From Candidatus Nitrotoga sp. HW29 (GTDB lineage: Bacteria > Pseudomonadota > Gammaproteobacteria > Burkholderiales > Gallionellaceae), in NCBI RefSeq assembly GCF_924101635.2, contig NZ_CAKMAA020000028.1, positions 1 through 58,126 on the forward strand: a stretch of DNA of 58,126 nucleotides, given 5' to 3'. Made by a program: the position numbers and the translations under genes. The notes beneath the pieces are model-generated. The model was not told where the DNA came from. It did no database searches and was given only the letters and a program-made list of their open reading frames with translations. Numbering within the stretch: the stretch's first letter is position 1; each line of letters begins with the position of its first letter. Shown piece after piece: positions 18,694 to 28,436 of this stretch.

Positions 18694-19655
18694 GATCAGG
18701 TTTTATATTGGCGGCCACACGGTGGTTTATGGCGCTGTTTGGCGGCATTGTGTTAGTGATGAACTCCGGTTGTGCTGTCCTCGACAAGAGCACGCCTGCT
18801 TGGCGAGATTATCCGGTAATCTTGAAAAAAAGTGAGCCGCGCATTGATTTGCACGTGGAAGCGTCAGGTTCGGGTAAGCCCATATTGCTAATTCACGGTT
18901 TCGGCAACAGCGTCTATGTTTGGCGTCATCTGGTTCCAGCGTTGGCTCAACAAAATCGGGTGATTGCAATTGACCTGAAGGGTTTTGGGGACTCGCCAAA
19001 ACCGGACGATCAGCGATATTCGGTCTACGAACAAGCACGCTTGATCCGCGATTACGTAGTGGATAACGATCTGAAAGATGTAACGATCGTGGGACACTCT
19101 CTCGGTGGCGGTATTGCGCTGGTGGCTTCACTTTACCTGCAACAATCGGCCCCGGATCGACAGAAAGGTTTGGTGTTGATCGACAGTATCGCGTACCCGC
19201 AGCAGATGCCCATGTTTATTCGTTTACTTGCAACCCCTGTACTTGGGCCGTTGGCCGTGAGCGTGATACCGCCTGAAATTCAAATTCGAGAGGTGATGAA
19301 ATTAGTGTATGCAAAAAATTCGGCGGTGCCCGAAGACGCGGTTAAGGTCTACGCCAAGGCCTTGAAGACACCAGCGGGGCGTTATGCCGCAATTACCAGC
19401 GCGCGTCAAATCCAGCCGCCGGACTTGGAAGACCTTTCTCTACAGTATCCAAGTCTCCGGGTGCCGACTCTTATCGTTTGGGGTGGACAAGACAGAATTG
19501 TCCCGGTCAGCGTCGGCGAGCGACTTCACCAGGCGATTCCCGGATCACGGTTGTTTGTGATCGAGGATAGCGGTCATTCCCCGGCGGAAGAGTGGCCGCA
19601 GGTACTTCTGCCTGTAATGGAGTCTTTTCTGCGTAATTCTGGTACGACAAATTAA
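18690..19655 (+). CDS. Alpha/beta hydrolase, probably exported or lipid-anchored
   Basis: A 321-residue hydrolase with the oxyanion segment ILLIHGFGNSVYVWR, the nucleophile elbow VGHSLGGG (Ser), an acid in WGGQDRIVP and a late His in SGHSPAEEWP, so the catalytic triad is complete. The N-terminus has a hydrophobic export segment ending NSGCAV, which is a degenerate lipobox. A TTG five codons upstream is possible, but ATG at 18690 overlaps the previous stop as ATGA and is preferred. The substrate is unknown. Confidence 0.85.
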   Translation: MRSGFILAATRWFMALFGGIVLVMNSGCAVLDKSTPAWRDYPVILKKSEPRIDLHVEASGSGKPILLIHGFGNSVYVWRHLVPALAQQNRVIAIDLKGFGDSPKPDDQRYSVYEQARLIRDYVVDNDLKDVTIVGHSLGGGIALVASLYLQQSAPDRQKGLVLIDSIAYPQQMPMFIRLLATPVLGPLAVSVIPPEIQIREVMKLVYAKNSAVPEDAVKVYAKALKTPAGRYAAITSARQIQPPDLEDLSLQYPSLRVPTLIVWGGQDRIVPVSVGERLHQAIPGSRLFVIEDSGHSPAEEWPQVLLPVMESFLRNSGTTN

Positions 19656-19898
19656 TAGCCCTTGGTGTTAATTACGCCGTACATCATGCGGTCAGCTGAG
19701 GGTTTTTTCGTGGCGTTTTTAACGGTGTTGCAAAAATTGATTAGCCGTACGGAACTGAAACTCCCCTCGTTGCTGACATACCAGCATGCAAGATTCCAAG
19801 GTAACAACAGTCATGCATTTGCATAAATTGAGGTTGGCGGGGGTAAAAACCTATAAAATGCCCATCCATTAGTAAATTTTTGTTGAGGTTGATCTATT

Positions 19899-21359
19899 AT
19901 GCGTATCACCCAAAAAGGGCTAACTTTTGACGATGTCTTGCTGATTCCGGCACACTCCAATGTATTGCCGCGCGATGTCAGTTTGCGTACCCAGCTTACC
20001 CGCAACATCACCTTGAATATTCCTCTGCTATCCGCTGCCATGGATACGGTTACCGAAGCGCGTCTGGCAATAGCCTTGGCGCAGGAAGGCGGTATTGGCA
20101 TCGTACACAAAAATATGACCGCCAAGCAGCAGGCTGCCGAGGTATCCAAGGTTAAGCGTTTTGAAAGCGGGATGGTGAAGGATCCTATCACCGTCACATC
20201 CGGGATGACTGTGCGCGATGTGTTGAATCTCATTCGCCAGCATAATATTTCCGGATTGCCGGTGGTGCAAGGCAAGCAGGTGGTCGGTATTGTGACTAAC
20301 CGCGATTTGCGTTTTGAAAGTAACCTTGATCAGCTCATCCAAAATATCATGACGCCGCGAGAACGGCTGATCACGGTCAAGGAAAATGCCAGCCGGGATG
20401 AGGCGCGCGGATTGATGCACCAGCATCGTATTGAACGGGTGCTGGTAGTGAATGATGCCTTTGAGTTGTGCGGTTTATTTACCGTAAAGGATATTTTTAA
20501 ATCCAGTGAACATCCGCTGGCGTGCAAAGATGAACTGGGACGTTTACGCGTTGGGGCCGCGATTGGAGTGGGCGAGGGCACGGACGAGCGCGCTACGTTA
20601 TTGGCAGAAGCCGGAGTGGATGTGCTTATCGTCGATACTGCACACGGCCATGCGCAGGGTGTGTTAGACCGTGTTAAATGGGTGAAGAAAAATTTTCCGA
20701 ATGTGGATGTGATTGGCGGGAATATTGCTACTGCCGCCGCTGCCAAGGCTCTGATGGATCATGGTGCGGATGGCGTCAAGGTGGGTATTGGCCCTGGCTC
20801 TATTTGTACTACGCGCATCGTCGCAGGGATAGGCATGCCGCAAATATCGGCTATCCAAAATGTGGCGGAAGCATTGCAAGGATCCGGTATCGCACTCATT
20901 GCAGACGGTGGCGTGCGCTATTCCGGCGACATCGCCAAGGCGATTGCGGCAGGCGCGCACGTTGTGATGTTGGGTGGTCTGTTTGCAGGGACAGAAGAAG
21001 CACCCGGTGAGGTGGAGCTGTTCCAGGGCCGTTCCTATAAATCCTATCGCGGTATGGGCAGTTTAGGTGCGATGCAGCAAGGTTCCAGTGATCGTTATTT
21101 TCAGGATAGCGAAGTTAATCAAGAAAAATTGGTGCCTGAGGGAGTAGAAGGGCGTGTGCCTTACAAGGGCAGCGTACTGGCGGTTATCCACCAACTAATG
21201 GGCGGTCTACGTGCCAGCATGGGCTATCTGGGTTGTCCGGATGTCGCCACTATGCATACCAAAGCTGAGTTTGTGCAAATCACATCTGCCGGTATCCGTG
21301 AATCGCATGTCCATGACGTGCAGATCACCAAGGAAGCACCAAATTACCATATTGATTAG
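19899..21359 (+). CDS. guaB: Inosine-5'-monophosphate dehydrogenase GuaB
   Basis: It oxidises IMP to XMP with NAD, the first step towards GMP. The 486 residues form a TIM barrel interrupted by two CBS domains (about residues 95-200: [22 protein letters not shown] and [18 protein letters not shown]). The catalytic Cys lies in [31 protein letters not shown] and the flap [10 protein letters not shown] follow. guaA lies 157 bases downstream on the same strand and acts next in the pathway. Confidence 0.97.
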   Translation: MRITQKGLTFDDVLLIPAHSNVLPRDVSLRTQLTRNITLNIPLLSAAMDTVTEARLAIALAQEGGIGIVHKNMTAKQQAAEVSKVKRFESGMVKDPITVTSGMTVRDVLNLIRQHNISGLPVVQGKQVVGIVTNRDLRFESNLDQLIQNIMTPRERLITVKENASRDEARGLMHQHRIERVLVVNDAFELCGLFTVKDIFKSSEHPLACKDELGRLRVGAAIGVGEGTDERATLLAEAGVDVLIVDTAHGHAQGVLDRVKWVKKNFPNVDVIGGNIATAAAAKALMDHGADGVKVGIGPGSICTTRIVAGIGMPQISAIQNVAEALQGSGIALIADGGVRYSGDIAKAIAAGAHVVMLGGLFAGTEEAPGEVELFQGRSYKSYRGMGSLGAMQQGSSDRYFQDSEVNQEKLVPEGVEGRVPYKGSVLAVIHQLMGGLRASMGYLGCPDVATMHTKAEFVQITSAGIRESHVHDVQITKEAPNYHID

Positions 21360-21516
21360 TTTGTGTTAGCGATTAATTATGCGCTGAGGTAACGATGGCT
21401 GAATACCGTAAGTTAAAAATTTGGTAAAGGCCAATCAACTACCTGTGGGCTGGCAATAATCGTCACACCTAACAATGAATTAATAATTTACCTTTATAAC
21501 CGACCGCTGATAATTT

Positions 21517-23082
21517 ATGCCCCATCAAAAAATTCTGATTCTCGACTTTGGTTCGCAATACACCCAACTCATAGCGCGCTGCGTGCGCGAATCTCATGTT
21601 TATTGCGAGCTGCATTCATTCGATGTAGGTGATGAATTCATACGCGATTTCAAGCCGGCTGGCATCATTCTTTCGGGCGGCCCCAATTCGGTGACGGAAG
21701 GTGATGCCCCGCGTGCACCGCAAGTGGTATTTGAACTGGGCGTGCCGGTGCTGGGTATTTGCTACGGTATGCAAACCATGGCCGCGCAACTGGGTGGGGA
21801 AGTAGAAGTCGGTCTGGTGCGCGAATTTGGCTATGCGGAAATCCGTGCACGCGGCCATTCAAAATTATTTCGCGACATTCAGGATCGTAACAACGAGGCC
21901 GGACACGGCTTGCTGGATGTATGGATGAGCCACGGTGATAAAGTCACCGTGCTGCCGCCGGGCTTCATAGTGATTGCTTCCAATGCAACCACGCAGATTG
22001 CTGGTATGGCCGATGAAGCACGCCGTTTCTACTCGGTACAATTTCATCCGGAAGTAACCCACACTCCGCAAGGCAAAGCGATCATCAGCCGCTTTGTGCA
22101 TGACATCTGCGGTTGCGGGCGGGATTGGAATATGCCCGATTACATTGGTGAGGCAGTAGAAAAAATCCGCGCCCAAGTCGGTCAGGAAGAAGTCATCCTC
22201 GGCCTCTCTGGTGGAGTGGATTCGTCCGTGGCCGCAGCATTATTGCATCGTGCCATTGGTGTACAACTCACCTGCGTATTTGTGGACAACGGTCTGTTGC
22301 GCTTGAATGAAGCCAAGCAGGTGATGGAAACGTTTGCTAAAAATCTGGGCGTGAAAGTTATTCACGTTGATGCCGGTGCGGAATTCATGAAACATTTGGC
22401 AGGCGTGTCTGACCCAGAGCAAAAACGCAAAATTATCGGGCGCGAATTTGTCGAAGTATTCCAGCGCGAAGCCGCCAAATTGCCACAGGCAAAATGGCTG
22501 GCGCAAGGCACCATTTACCCTGACGTGATCGAATCGGCGGGCGCCAAAACAAAAAAGGCGCACGCCATCAAATCACATCACAACGTCGGCGGCTTGCCCG
22601 ATACCTTGCACCTTAAGCTGCTGGAACCGTTGCGTGAACTGTTCAAGGACGAAGTACGCGAACTCGGCGTGGCGCTCGGCCTGCCGCGCGACATGGTGTA
22701 CCGCCACCCATTCCCGGGGCCGGGACTGGGTGTGCGCATCCTCGGCGAAGTCAAGCGAGAGTACGCCGATTTATTGCGTCGTGCTGATGCAATCTTCATT
22801 GAAGAGCTACATACGTCCGGCTGGTATGAGAAAACCGCCCAAGCATTTGTTGTGTTCCTACCGGTAAAGTCGGTGGGTGTGATGGGCGACGGCCGCACTT
22901 ATGAATGGGTGGTGGCGCTGCGTGCGGTGCAAACACAGGACTTCATGACCGCACATTGGGCAGAATTGCCGCATGCCTTGCTGGCCAAAATTTCTAACCG
23001 CATCATTAATGAAGTGCGAGGCATTAATCGAGTGGTTTATGATATTTCGGGGAAGCCGCCTGCGACTATTGAGTGGGAATGA
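21517..23082 (+). CDS. guaA: GMP synthase (glutamine-hydrolysing) GuaA
   Basis: It converts XMP to GMP using glutamine and ATP. The 521 residues hold a class I glutamine amidotransferase domain (catalytic Cys in GICYGMQ, His and Glu in FHPEVTHT), an ATP pyrophosphatase domain with the P-loop [12 protein letters not shown], and the C-terminal dimerisation domain ending PPATIEWE. The gene is complete, but its 3' end is a known integration site for genomic islands, and an integrase lies 298 bases downstream in the same orientation. The last codons are therefore probably contributed by the attachment site. Confidence 0.97.
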   Translation: MPHQKILILDFGSQYTQLIARCVRESHVYCELHSFDVGDEFIRDFKPAGIILSGGPNSVTEGDAPRAPQVVFELGVPVLGICYGMQTMAAQLGGEVEVGLVREFGYAEIRARGHSKLFRDIQDRNNEAGHGLLDVWMSHGDKVTVLPPGFIVIASNATTQIAGMADEARRFYSVQFHPEVTHTPQGKAIISRFVHDICGCGRDWNMPDYIGEAVEKIRAQVGQEEVILGLSGGVDSSVAAALLHRAIGVQLTCVFVDNGLLRLNEAKQVMETFAKNLGVKVIHVDAGAEFMKHLAGVSDPEQKRKIIGREFVEVFQREAAKLPQAKWLAQGTIYPDVIESAGAKTKKAHAIKSHHNVGGLPDTLHLKLLEPLRELFKDEVRELGVALGLPRDMVYRHPFPGPGLGVRILGEVKREYADLLRRADAIFIEELHTSGWYEKTAQAFVVFLPVKSVGVMGDGRTYEWVVALRAVQTQDFMTAHWAELPHALLAKISNRIINEVRGINRVVYDISGKPPATIEWE

Positions 23083-23127
23083 TTCTGGGTCTGGCAGCGT
23101 AGCGCAACGACTGGTAGTGGATCAACG

Positions 23128-23153
23128 AAAAGCCCTGTATTTACAGGGCTTTT
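23128..23153 (+). terminator. Hairpin terminator downstream of guaA
   Basis: AAAAGCCCTGTA pairs perfectly with TACAGGGCTTTT around a two-base loop, 45 bases after the guaA stop. The T run is part of the stem. It lies inside the expected left end of the element. Confidence 0.75.
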
Positions 23154-23239
23154 ATGCTTTTCGTCTGGCAAAGTCCGGCAATGACAAGTAGCGGCAAGCA
23201 AGTTTTTTTCATGGTTCTATCGATGGTACAATCTTCTCA

Positions 23240-23367
23240 GATACCATTCGTTCATCGTAATACCATTGCAAAATATTTGGTTCGACAATGGTATCAAATA
23301 TGAACAAGTCCAATAAATATGCGGGTTGTAGCGGTATTTATTGGATTTCATAATCATGGTATCAAAT
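23240..23367. promoter_or_regulatory. Cluster of repeated putative integrase arm-type sites
   Basis: Four copies of one motif lie just ahead of the integrase: GATACCAT (23240-23247) and ATACCAT (23260-23266) in one orientation, and ATGGTATCAAAT twice (23288-23299 and 23356-23367) in the other. Between the last two is an 11-bp inverted repeat, TCCAATAAATA (23309-23319) with TATTTATTGGA (23335-23345). This pattern suits arm-type integrase or excisionase sites at attL and/or self-repression of int. Confidence 0.55.
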
Positions 23368-23380
23368 CGCCGGAGGAAGC

Positions 23381-24574
23381 ATGCTGACTGATACAAAATT
23401 ACGGAATCTCAAGCCTGAAGCCAAGGCGTACAAGGTCAGTGACCGTGATGGTCTATATGTCACCGTCTTGACCACAGGTACGGTATCGTTCCGCTATAAC
23501 TACAGCATCAACGGACGGCAAGAGACGCTGGTGATCGGGCGTTATGGTGCTGGGGGCCTGACACTGAAGGAAGCCAGGGAGAAGCTTTCATTGGCGAAAA
23601 AGGAGCTTGTTGCCGGCAAGTCGCCATCCAGAACCAAGGCGAGAGAAAAGCAAAAGTCCAAGGATGCTGATTCATTTGGTGAGTGGGCGGAGCTATGGTT
23701 GAAGAATCACCAGATGGCCGATTCAACCCGAGACATGCGGCGATCAGTCTATGAGCGCGATCTCAAAGAGCCGTTTGGCAAGCTCAAGATGGGTGAAATA
23801 TCTCATGAGGATTTGCGTGCTTTGTGTGACAAGATCGTAGCCAGAGGCGCACCGGCCACGGCGGTCCATGCCAGAGAGGTGTTGCAGTTGGTATATCGCT
23901 ATGCGATGGAGAAAGGGCATAAGCATGACAATCCGGCCGACTTGGTGCGGCCAACATCTATCGCAAGATTTCAACCCAAGGATCGGTCACTATCGCCAGA
24001 AGAGATCGGGGTGATGTATCAGTATCTGGAGTACGTTTCTACCGCACCTACGATCAGGCTTGCGGTCAAATTGTTACTGTTGACCATGTTGCGCAAGTCA
24101 GAGCTGGTCGAGGCAGTATGGACAGAGATCAATTTCACTGATGCGATTTGGACTATCCCAGGTGAGCGAATGAAGCGGCGCAATCCGCACAACATCTACC
24201 TGTCGAGACAGGCTCTGGATATTTTTGTTGCTCTTAAGACCTGCGCTGGCGGCTCACGTTACGTTTTGCCATCACGCTACGATCCAGACATACCGATGAG
24301 CAAGGCGACCTTGAACCAAGTCACCAAGCTGGCTTATATGGCAGCACAGAAGGATGGTAAGACGTTGGACAAATTTGGGCCGCATGATTTAAGGCGGACT
24401 GCCTCGACGCTACTGCATGAGGCCGGATACAACACGGACTGGATTGAAAAGTGTCTGGCCCATGAGCAGAAAGGGGTGAGGGCCGTTTACAACAAAGCCG
24501 AGTATGCAGAACAGCGGCGCGTGATGTTGCAGGAATGGGCGGACATGATAGACAGGTTTGCTACACGCTCCTGA
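23381..24574 (+). CDS. int: Tyrosine-type site-specific integrase (P4 family)
   Basis: A 397-residue recombinase expected to move the element in and out of guaA. The N-terminal DUF4102-like arm-binding domain reads MLTDTKLRNLKPEAKAYKV, LYVTVLTTGTVSFRYNY and VIGRYGAGGLTLKEAR. The SAM-like core-binding domain follows at about 95-190. The catalytic domain keeps Arg in TMLRKSELVEA, His-x-x-Arg in GPHDLRRTAS, His in CLAHEQ and Tyr in YNKAEY. GGAGGA lies 5 bases before ATG. It appears intact. Confidence 0.95.
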   Translation: MLTDTKLRNLKPEAKAYKVSDRDGLYVTVLTTGTVSFRYNYSINGRQETLVIGRYGAGGLTLKEAREKLSLAKKELVAGKSPSRTKAREKQKSKDADSFGEWAELWLKNHQMADSTRDMRRSVYERDLKEPFGKLKMGEISHEDLRALCDKIVARGAPATAVHAREVLQLVYRYAMEKGHKHDNPADLVRPTSIARFQPKDRSLSPEEIGVMYQYLEYVSTAPTIRLAVKLLLLTMLRKSELVEAVWTEINFTDAIWTIPGERMKRRNPHNIYLSRQALDIFVALKTCAGGSRYVLPSRYDPDIPMSKATLNQVTKLAYMAAQKDGKTLDKFGPHDLRRTASTLLHEAGYNTDWIEKCLAHEQKGVRAVYNKAEYAEQRRVMLQEWADMIDRFATRS

Positions 24575-24815
24575 GTCCTGGGGCTGACGGAAGCAATGCC
24601 GCTGACTTTCGCTGCTCGATCCAGGCCTCAATTTCTTGCAAGTCCCACGCAACCAAACGCGTGGTGATAGAGAAGCGCTGAGGAAACTCTCCGCGTTTTT
24701 CCATATTAAGAATTGTTCTTTCAGAAAGAGGCACGATTGTTAGCAGGCGCTTGCGGTTAATCAGCGCCTTCCCCGGCTTTTTCATTTCCTCGAATGTCAG
24801 GTCTCGTGCGTTCAT
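24561..24815 (-). CDS. AlpA-like excisionase/regulator
   Basis: An 84-residue winged-helix protein: LINRKRLLTIVPLSERTILNM is the recognition helix region, followed by FPQRFSITTRLVAWDLQEIEAWIEQR. This is the AlpA/MerR-like excisionase layout. Start chosen at MNARDLT, which has GGGGGCGA upstream. Its 3' end overlaps the integrase 3' end by 14 bases (convergent), so transcription of one could interfere with the other. Confidence 0.8.
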   Translation of the reverse strand: MNARDLTFEEMKKPGKALINRKRLLTIVPLSERTILNMEKRGEFPQRFSITTRLVAWDLQEIEAWIEQRKSAALLPSAPGLRSV

Positions 24816-24912
24816 TTTGTCGCCCCCTCGCTGCATGCCTCGTTTGTATTCATTGTCCAGTCGTGCTTAAAGTTGCGTATTAGAAAAACATGAAATATCT
24901 GTTGAGGAACAA

Positions 24913-25755
24913 TCATCCCAGCCTCCCCGATTTCGCCGTGAGGGCAATCAGCCGGATTTCATCCAGCACCTTGTCCGTTTGCTGCATGGCCGCGCGCATG
25001 GCCACGGCTTCATCAAGCGGCGCGCTGATGTCGTGCCCATCGCTGCCCAGTTGGTTCAGCAGCGACATAAGCGGCGACTCGAACTGCGCCAGGTCTGACA
25101 GCATGGACAGCGACAGGCAAGCCTTGCCATCGTCCGGTGCGACAAAGTGCGGCTGATCGAGCATGGCGCGCGGGTACTGGTATCTCGTACCGGGCAACGC
25201 ATCGTTCGTGGATAGCGCGGCAAGAAATGAAACTGCATCAACAAAACGCGCTGCGGGCAGCTCACTGTAGCTGCCAATCTCGAAATGATCGTTGAAGCGA
25301 ATCCAGATATCCGCGTGAACCGTATCGGAGTTCCCCGAACGCTGGGAAACGATCTGCCACAAGGCGTTCTGTTGGACGGGGGAGAGTGCGCTGGCATCTT
25401 GCGGTGTGGCGCAGCCTCCAGCCTTTCTGATGGCGGGAAGGATTTCCTCCGTCAGCTTCGCTTCAAATGCATGCGCATCTTCTTCGCGGGAGTTGATGAT
25501 CAGGCGGTAGAGGTTGCCTTCGTTGATGTAGGTTAATCCCGGATTCTCACCTTCAGCATGTGGGGCGCGTTTCGCGGTCCCCTTTTCACGGCAGTATTTT
25601 TCGATGGCTTCGCTGTCGTTGCTATAACCAAGAACAGCACAAATATCACCGGCAGAAAACCACGTCTCACCGTTGTCATCGGTGACGGTGTGAATTTGAG
25701 TGCCGTTAAAACTGAATATGGCGGAGGTGGCGGAGCTTGTCATCGTGCTAATCAT
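24913..25755 (-). CDS. BRO-N domain antirepressor-like protein with P22AR C-terminal domain
   Basis: A 280-residue protein. Residues about 10-120 form a BRO-N domain (IFSFNGTQIHTVTDDNGETWF, SAGDICAVLGYSN, YINEGNLYRLIINSR, EEILPAIRKAGG). The C-terminal part (SPVQQNALWQIVSQRSGN, RFNDHFEIGSYSELPAARF) resembles the P22 antirepressor C-domain. Such proteins counter repressors in phages and islands. The start ATG overlaps the upstream gene's stop by 8 bases, so the two are coupled; GGAGAAG is 8 to 9 bases upstream. Confidence 0.8.
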   Translation of the reverse strand: MISTMTSSATSAIFSFNGTQIHTVTDDNGETWFSAGDICAVLGYSNDSEAIEKYCREKGTAKRAPHAEGENPGLTYINEGNLYRLIINSREEDAHAFEAKLTEEILPAIRKAGGCATPQDASALSPVQQNALWQIVSQRSGNSDTVHADIWIRFNDHFEIGSYSELPAARFVDAVSFLAALSTNDALPGTRYQYPRAMLDQPHFVAPDDGKACLSLSMLSDLAQFESPLMSLLNQLGSDGHDISAPLDEAVAMRAAMQQTDKVLDEIRLIALTAKSGRLG

Positions 25756-26179
25756 TAGATTTCTTCTCCATGCCCCACAGACTGATAATCCCCTCAAATA
25801 CCTCGCTGCCGTTATCTATGAAGGTATGTGGTTCGCGCTGGGTCATGTAACACAGGCGCAATACATTCATCAGGTGCTCAAAATTTTCCGGGTCGAGTGT
25901 TCCTATATCGCTCACATCCGCCTTGATGCGATAGCCGTTATAGAGCGAAGCGAGAAACTGAGCGAACACGCGCGAACTACCGCAATCGCGTTCCGCCCAC
26001 CTGACGCAATGCTCAAGGCTCTTGGTACATTCCTGAATCGTTGCATGACGCACATTTTCAGCGCGCTCCCATGAATCCGAGCTCATAAACGCCATCAGCT
26101 TGGCCCGCTCACCCTCTTCGATAGTGAGGCTGAATATCGCCATTTTGGGTGGAACTGGAAGCATGTTTTTCCCGGTCAT
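25748..26179 (-). CDS. Hypothetical island protein (DUF7673-like)
   Basis: A 143-residue soluble protein. The C-terminal half, FAQFLASLYNGYRIKADVSDIG then MNVLRLCYMTQREPHTFI, follows the pattern of a small conserved protein found in many proteobacterial ICEs (DUF7673). Function is unknown. It is the first gene of the minus-strand unit with the BRO-type gene, and its promoter region holds a palindrome shared with the XRE regulator. Confidence 0.6.
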   Translation of the reverse strand: MTGKNMLPVPPKMAIFSLTIEEGERAKLMAFMSSDSWERAENVRHATIQECTKSLEHCVRWAERDCGSSRVFAQFLASLYNGYRIKADVSDIGTLDPENFEHLMNVLRLCYMTQREPHTFIDNGSEVFEGIISLWGMEKKSND

Positions 26180-26208
26180 GTAAAAACCCTTGTGCTGGAT
26201 CGGCGAAA

Positions 26209-26222
26209 AGTATAGTTTAACT
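26209..26222 (-). promoter_or_regulatory. Putative XRE operator, copy B
   Basis: AGTATAGTTTAACT differs at four positions from AGTATAAATATACT, the palindrome upstream of the XRE gene. It lies 30 bases before the start of the minus-strand DUF7673-like/BRO unit, where a repressor would block RNA polymerase. No gene or other feature is visible in 26223-26596. Confidence 0.4.
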
Positions 26223-26596
26223 AAACATTAAAAGTCAATCAGAAATATACTTCATGCTGGCTTAGTGTAAATAGTAACTAATCATTTTGGTGTTATGCGT
26301 ATTCGCGCATAGCAAAATCCAATCAGAACAACCGAGGGTTGCAGTAGCGCTTTGGCGTATAACTTCCGTGTACAAGATGTTTTAAAGTGAGCGGCAGGGT
26401 GGAGCGATAGCGGAAATAATTGCTTAGATCGCAGGATGCGAGGCAAGCAACTTTGCAAGGATGCGGCGATGGTGAGATCAAAGGCTTGCGACAGGATAGC
26501 AAGTGCCGGACGGCAAGCGGAATTAGCACGGATGGTTGTCGTGCGGGATGAATGTTGCTTTCGGGAATGATGCCGAATAAGGAGAGGAAAATTTTA

Positions 26597-26764
26597 ATGC
26601 TCGGGCATAAAAAACGCCAATTTACACTTGCGGTTCAGGTGTGGGCGCTTGCGGATAAAGGTGATGCCGTCTTTGCTGAATGGTACGGCGGGAGCGTGAT
26701 CAGCAAGGGGCTAACCTCTGTCAGGCGTTGGCCTTTCGTATTTCGCCGGTTCAAAAAAGCTTGA
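26597..26764 (+). CDS. Small hypothetical ORF (55 aa)
   Basis: ATG at 26597 is preceded by AAGGAGAGG at good spacing. The product starts MLGHKKRQFTLAVQVWALAD and ends FRRFKKA. At an A-run just before the stop, a one-base shift would let the frame continue as KKLELNLKHEDVILHL to a TGA at about 26817, so the gene may be longer and frameshifted. No family recognised. Confidence 0.35.
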   Translation: MLGHKKRQFTLAVQVWALADKGDAVFAEWYGGSVISKGLTSVRRWPFVFRRFKKA

Positions 26765-26787
26765 GCTGAATCTGAAGCACGAGGATG

Positions 26788-27138
26788 TTATTTTGCACCT
26801 TTGAGTAATTTTTCAGGCGAGATGAGTTCAGCATATACACCCCCTTCACGCGTCAGGGCTGCAACGGCGCTATCGGGAAGTGGTTGAGCCACGGCAATCA
26901 GCTTCTGTATCGACGGTCTGGTAAGCGCAAAGTTGCTGTCGACTTCACCGACAATAAGCCAATCAAAGGAAAATACCAAGTGCTCTCTGAGTGCCACCAG
27001 GCGATCTGTTGGCGGCGTTGCGTTGCCGGTTTCCCATTGAGATACCGATGCTTTGGATACGCCACACAAATCGCCGAATTTCTCCTGTGAAAGAGTGTTG
27101 CGCTCGCGCAATTGCCTGATTCTGGTTCCTATGTCCAT
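26788..27138 (-). CDS. XRE-family transcriptional regulator
   Basis: A 116-residue repressor-like protein with an N-terminal Cro/CI helix-turn-helix: IGTRIRQLRERNTLSQEKFG, GVSKASVSQWETGNATP and LVALREHLVFSFDWLI. The C-terminal 50 residues are short and show no peptidase motif, so it is not a LexA-type self-cleaving repressor. It likely governs its own promoter and that of the facing 26179 unit through matching palindromes. Confidence 0.88.
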   Translation of the reverse strand: MDIGTRIRQLRERNTLSQEKFGDLCGVSKASVSQWETGNATPPTDRLVALREHLVFSFDWLIVGEVDSNFALTRPSIQKLIAVAQPLPDSAVAALTREGGVYAELISPEKLLKGAK

Positions 27139-27199
27139 GGCTTGAATTTTACAACATTTCTATAAAAACGAAGTAAAGAATTAATTGACTTGCGAGTTT

Positions 27200-27213
27200 A
27201 GTATAAATATACT
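27200..27213. promoter_or_regulatory. Putative XRE operator, copy A
   Basis: AGTATA-AA-TATACT is a clean inverted repeat 62 bases upstream of the XRE start. Nearby CGAAGTA (about 27169) and TACTTCG (27210-27216) also form an inverted pair. The remaining 27217-27443 holds only AGGTGT/ACACCT (27349-27367) and no gene. Confidence 0.5.
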
Positions 27214-27443
27214 TCGTGAATGGGTGTGTCAATTAAAACTATTCCTGTGTCGGTAAAAAGAGCACAGCGACACTATGGGGACAGGTGAAAAGTGAACAAC
27301 CATGCAATCAAATTGGGCGCGCGCAAATCAGGTGGGGGTTGTTTTTTCAGGTGTCTCCTTCACACCTCATCTGAGTTTCTGCGAGGGGTAGGGGTATCCC
27401 GGACAGCAACACTGCTGTGCGCCCCCCTTTTAACAGCTTAACG

Positions 27444-28424
27444 ATGAGCGTCAAAGTCATGAGCATGGTCTTCGAACACTATCCAGAAGGCGGCGGCGAA
27501 ATGCTCCTTGCATTGGCGTTAGCTGACTTTTCCGATGACGAGGGTAGCAAGGTTTTCCCAAGCATACCCGCACTCGCCAAAAAAACGCGCCAGTCTGAGC
27601 GCAGCGTGCAGTACCAACTCCGAAAAATGGAGCAGATCGGCTTTATCTCGGTTGCCGAAATCAGCGCGGGTGGTCGTATCAGAGGAAAAAAATACAAGTC
27701 CACCGAATACAAAATTCATCTTGAATTCTTCATCAACAGCAGAAAAAACACACTTGCTTGCAGCCTTGAAGGTGGCGATGCAAAAAATGCATCATCTGGC
27801 ACCAATCATAGGGGTGCAAAATCTGCACCGTTAGACGAAACCCTTATGAATACTGGATATTTTGCTAACGGTGAAAATTCTGCACCGCTACTGAAACGGT
27901 GCAATTCGGAACATTTAACGGTGCAATCTGGAACACTTAACGGTGCAACAGCTGTTGCACCCAATACATCATATAAACCACCATATAAACCACCACCACA
28001 AAGCGCGCGCAACGCCGAGCCGGAATTGTCGGGTCAAAACACCGTGGTGGTGGATTTGATTTTTCCTCCATCCATCCAGACCGGTCAGCGCGATGCGATC
28101 CGAGCGTTGCTGTCCAGCAGCGGAGTGCCGCCCAGTCACTGGCAGACCCTGATTGACGAACTGCACGGCGCACAACTCGCCAAATCTATCACGAATCCCA
28201 TTGGCTACGTCAGAGGGATGGTGGAGCGCATGTCAGCAGGCTCATTCACAGCGGAACGAGCCCCGATGATTGCCGAGCAGCGCAAAAGACGCGAAGCCAA
28301 TGAGCAACAGGTAGTCACCCAAGCAAGAGAATACCCGGATCACGGACAGTCGTCTCAGGCGCAATTAGACCGCCTGCCGCAGCGCATTCGCGAATCACTT
28401 ACCAGACTGATGAAGCAAAGTTAA
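27444..28424 (+). CDS. Helix-turn-helix (HTH_36-type) protein, possible replication or regulatory factor
   Basis: About 326 residues. The first 90 carry a winged HTH typical of plasmid/phage replication proteins: MLLALALADFSDDEGSKVFP, SIPALAKKTRQSERSVQYQL, RKMEQIGFISVAE. A low-complexity linker with a short KPPYKPPP repeat follows, then a C-terminal helical domain (ITNPIGYVRGMVERMSAG) like those of DnaA-loading or replication accessory proteins. The start is uncertain: GTG at 27417 and a later ATG at 27459 are also possible. It stands 13 bases before the FlhD-like gene. Confidence 0.65.
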   Translation: MSVKVMSMVFEHYPEGGGEMLLALALADFSDDEGSKVFPSIPALAKKTRQSERSVQYQLRKMEQIGFISVAEISAGGRIRGKKYKSTEYKIHLEFFINSRKNTLACSLEGGDAKNASSGTNHRGAKSAPLDETLMNTGYFANGENSAPLLKRCNSEHLTVQSGTLNGATAVAPNTSYKPPYKPPPQSARNAEPELSGQNTVVVDLIFPPSIQTGQRDAIRALLSSSGVPPSHWQTLIDELHGAQLAKSITNPIGYVRGMVERMSAGSFTAERAPMIAEQRKRREANEQQVVTQAREYPDHGQSSQAQLDRLPQRIRESLTRLMKQS

Positions 28425-28436
28425 GGGGGAGTTGGA

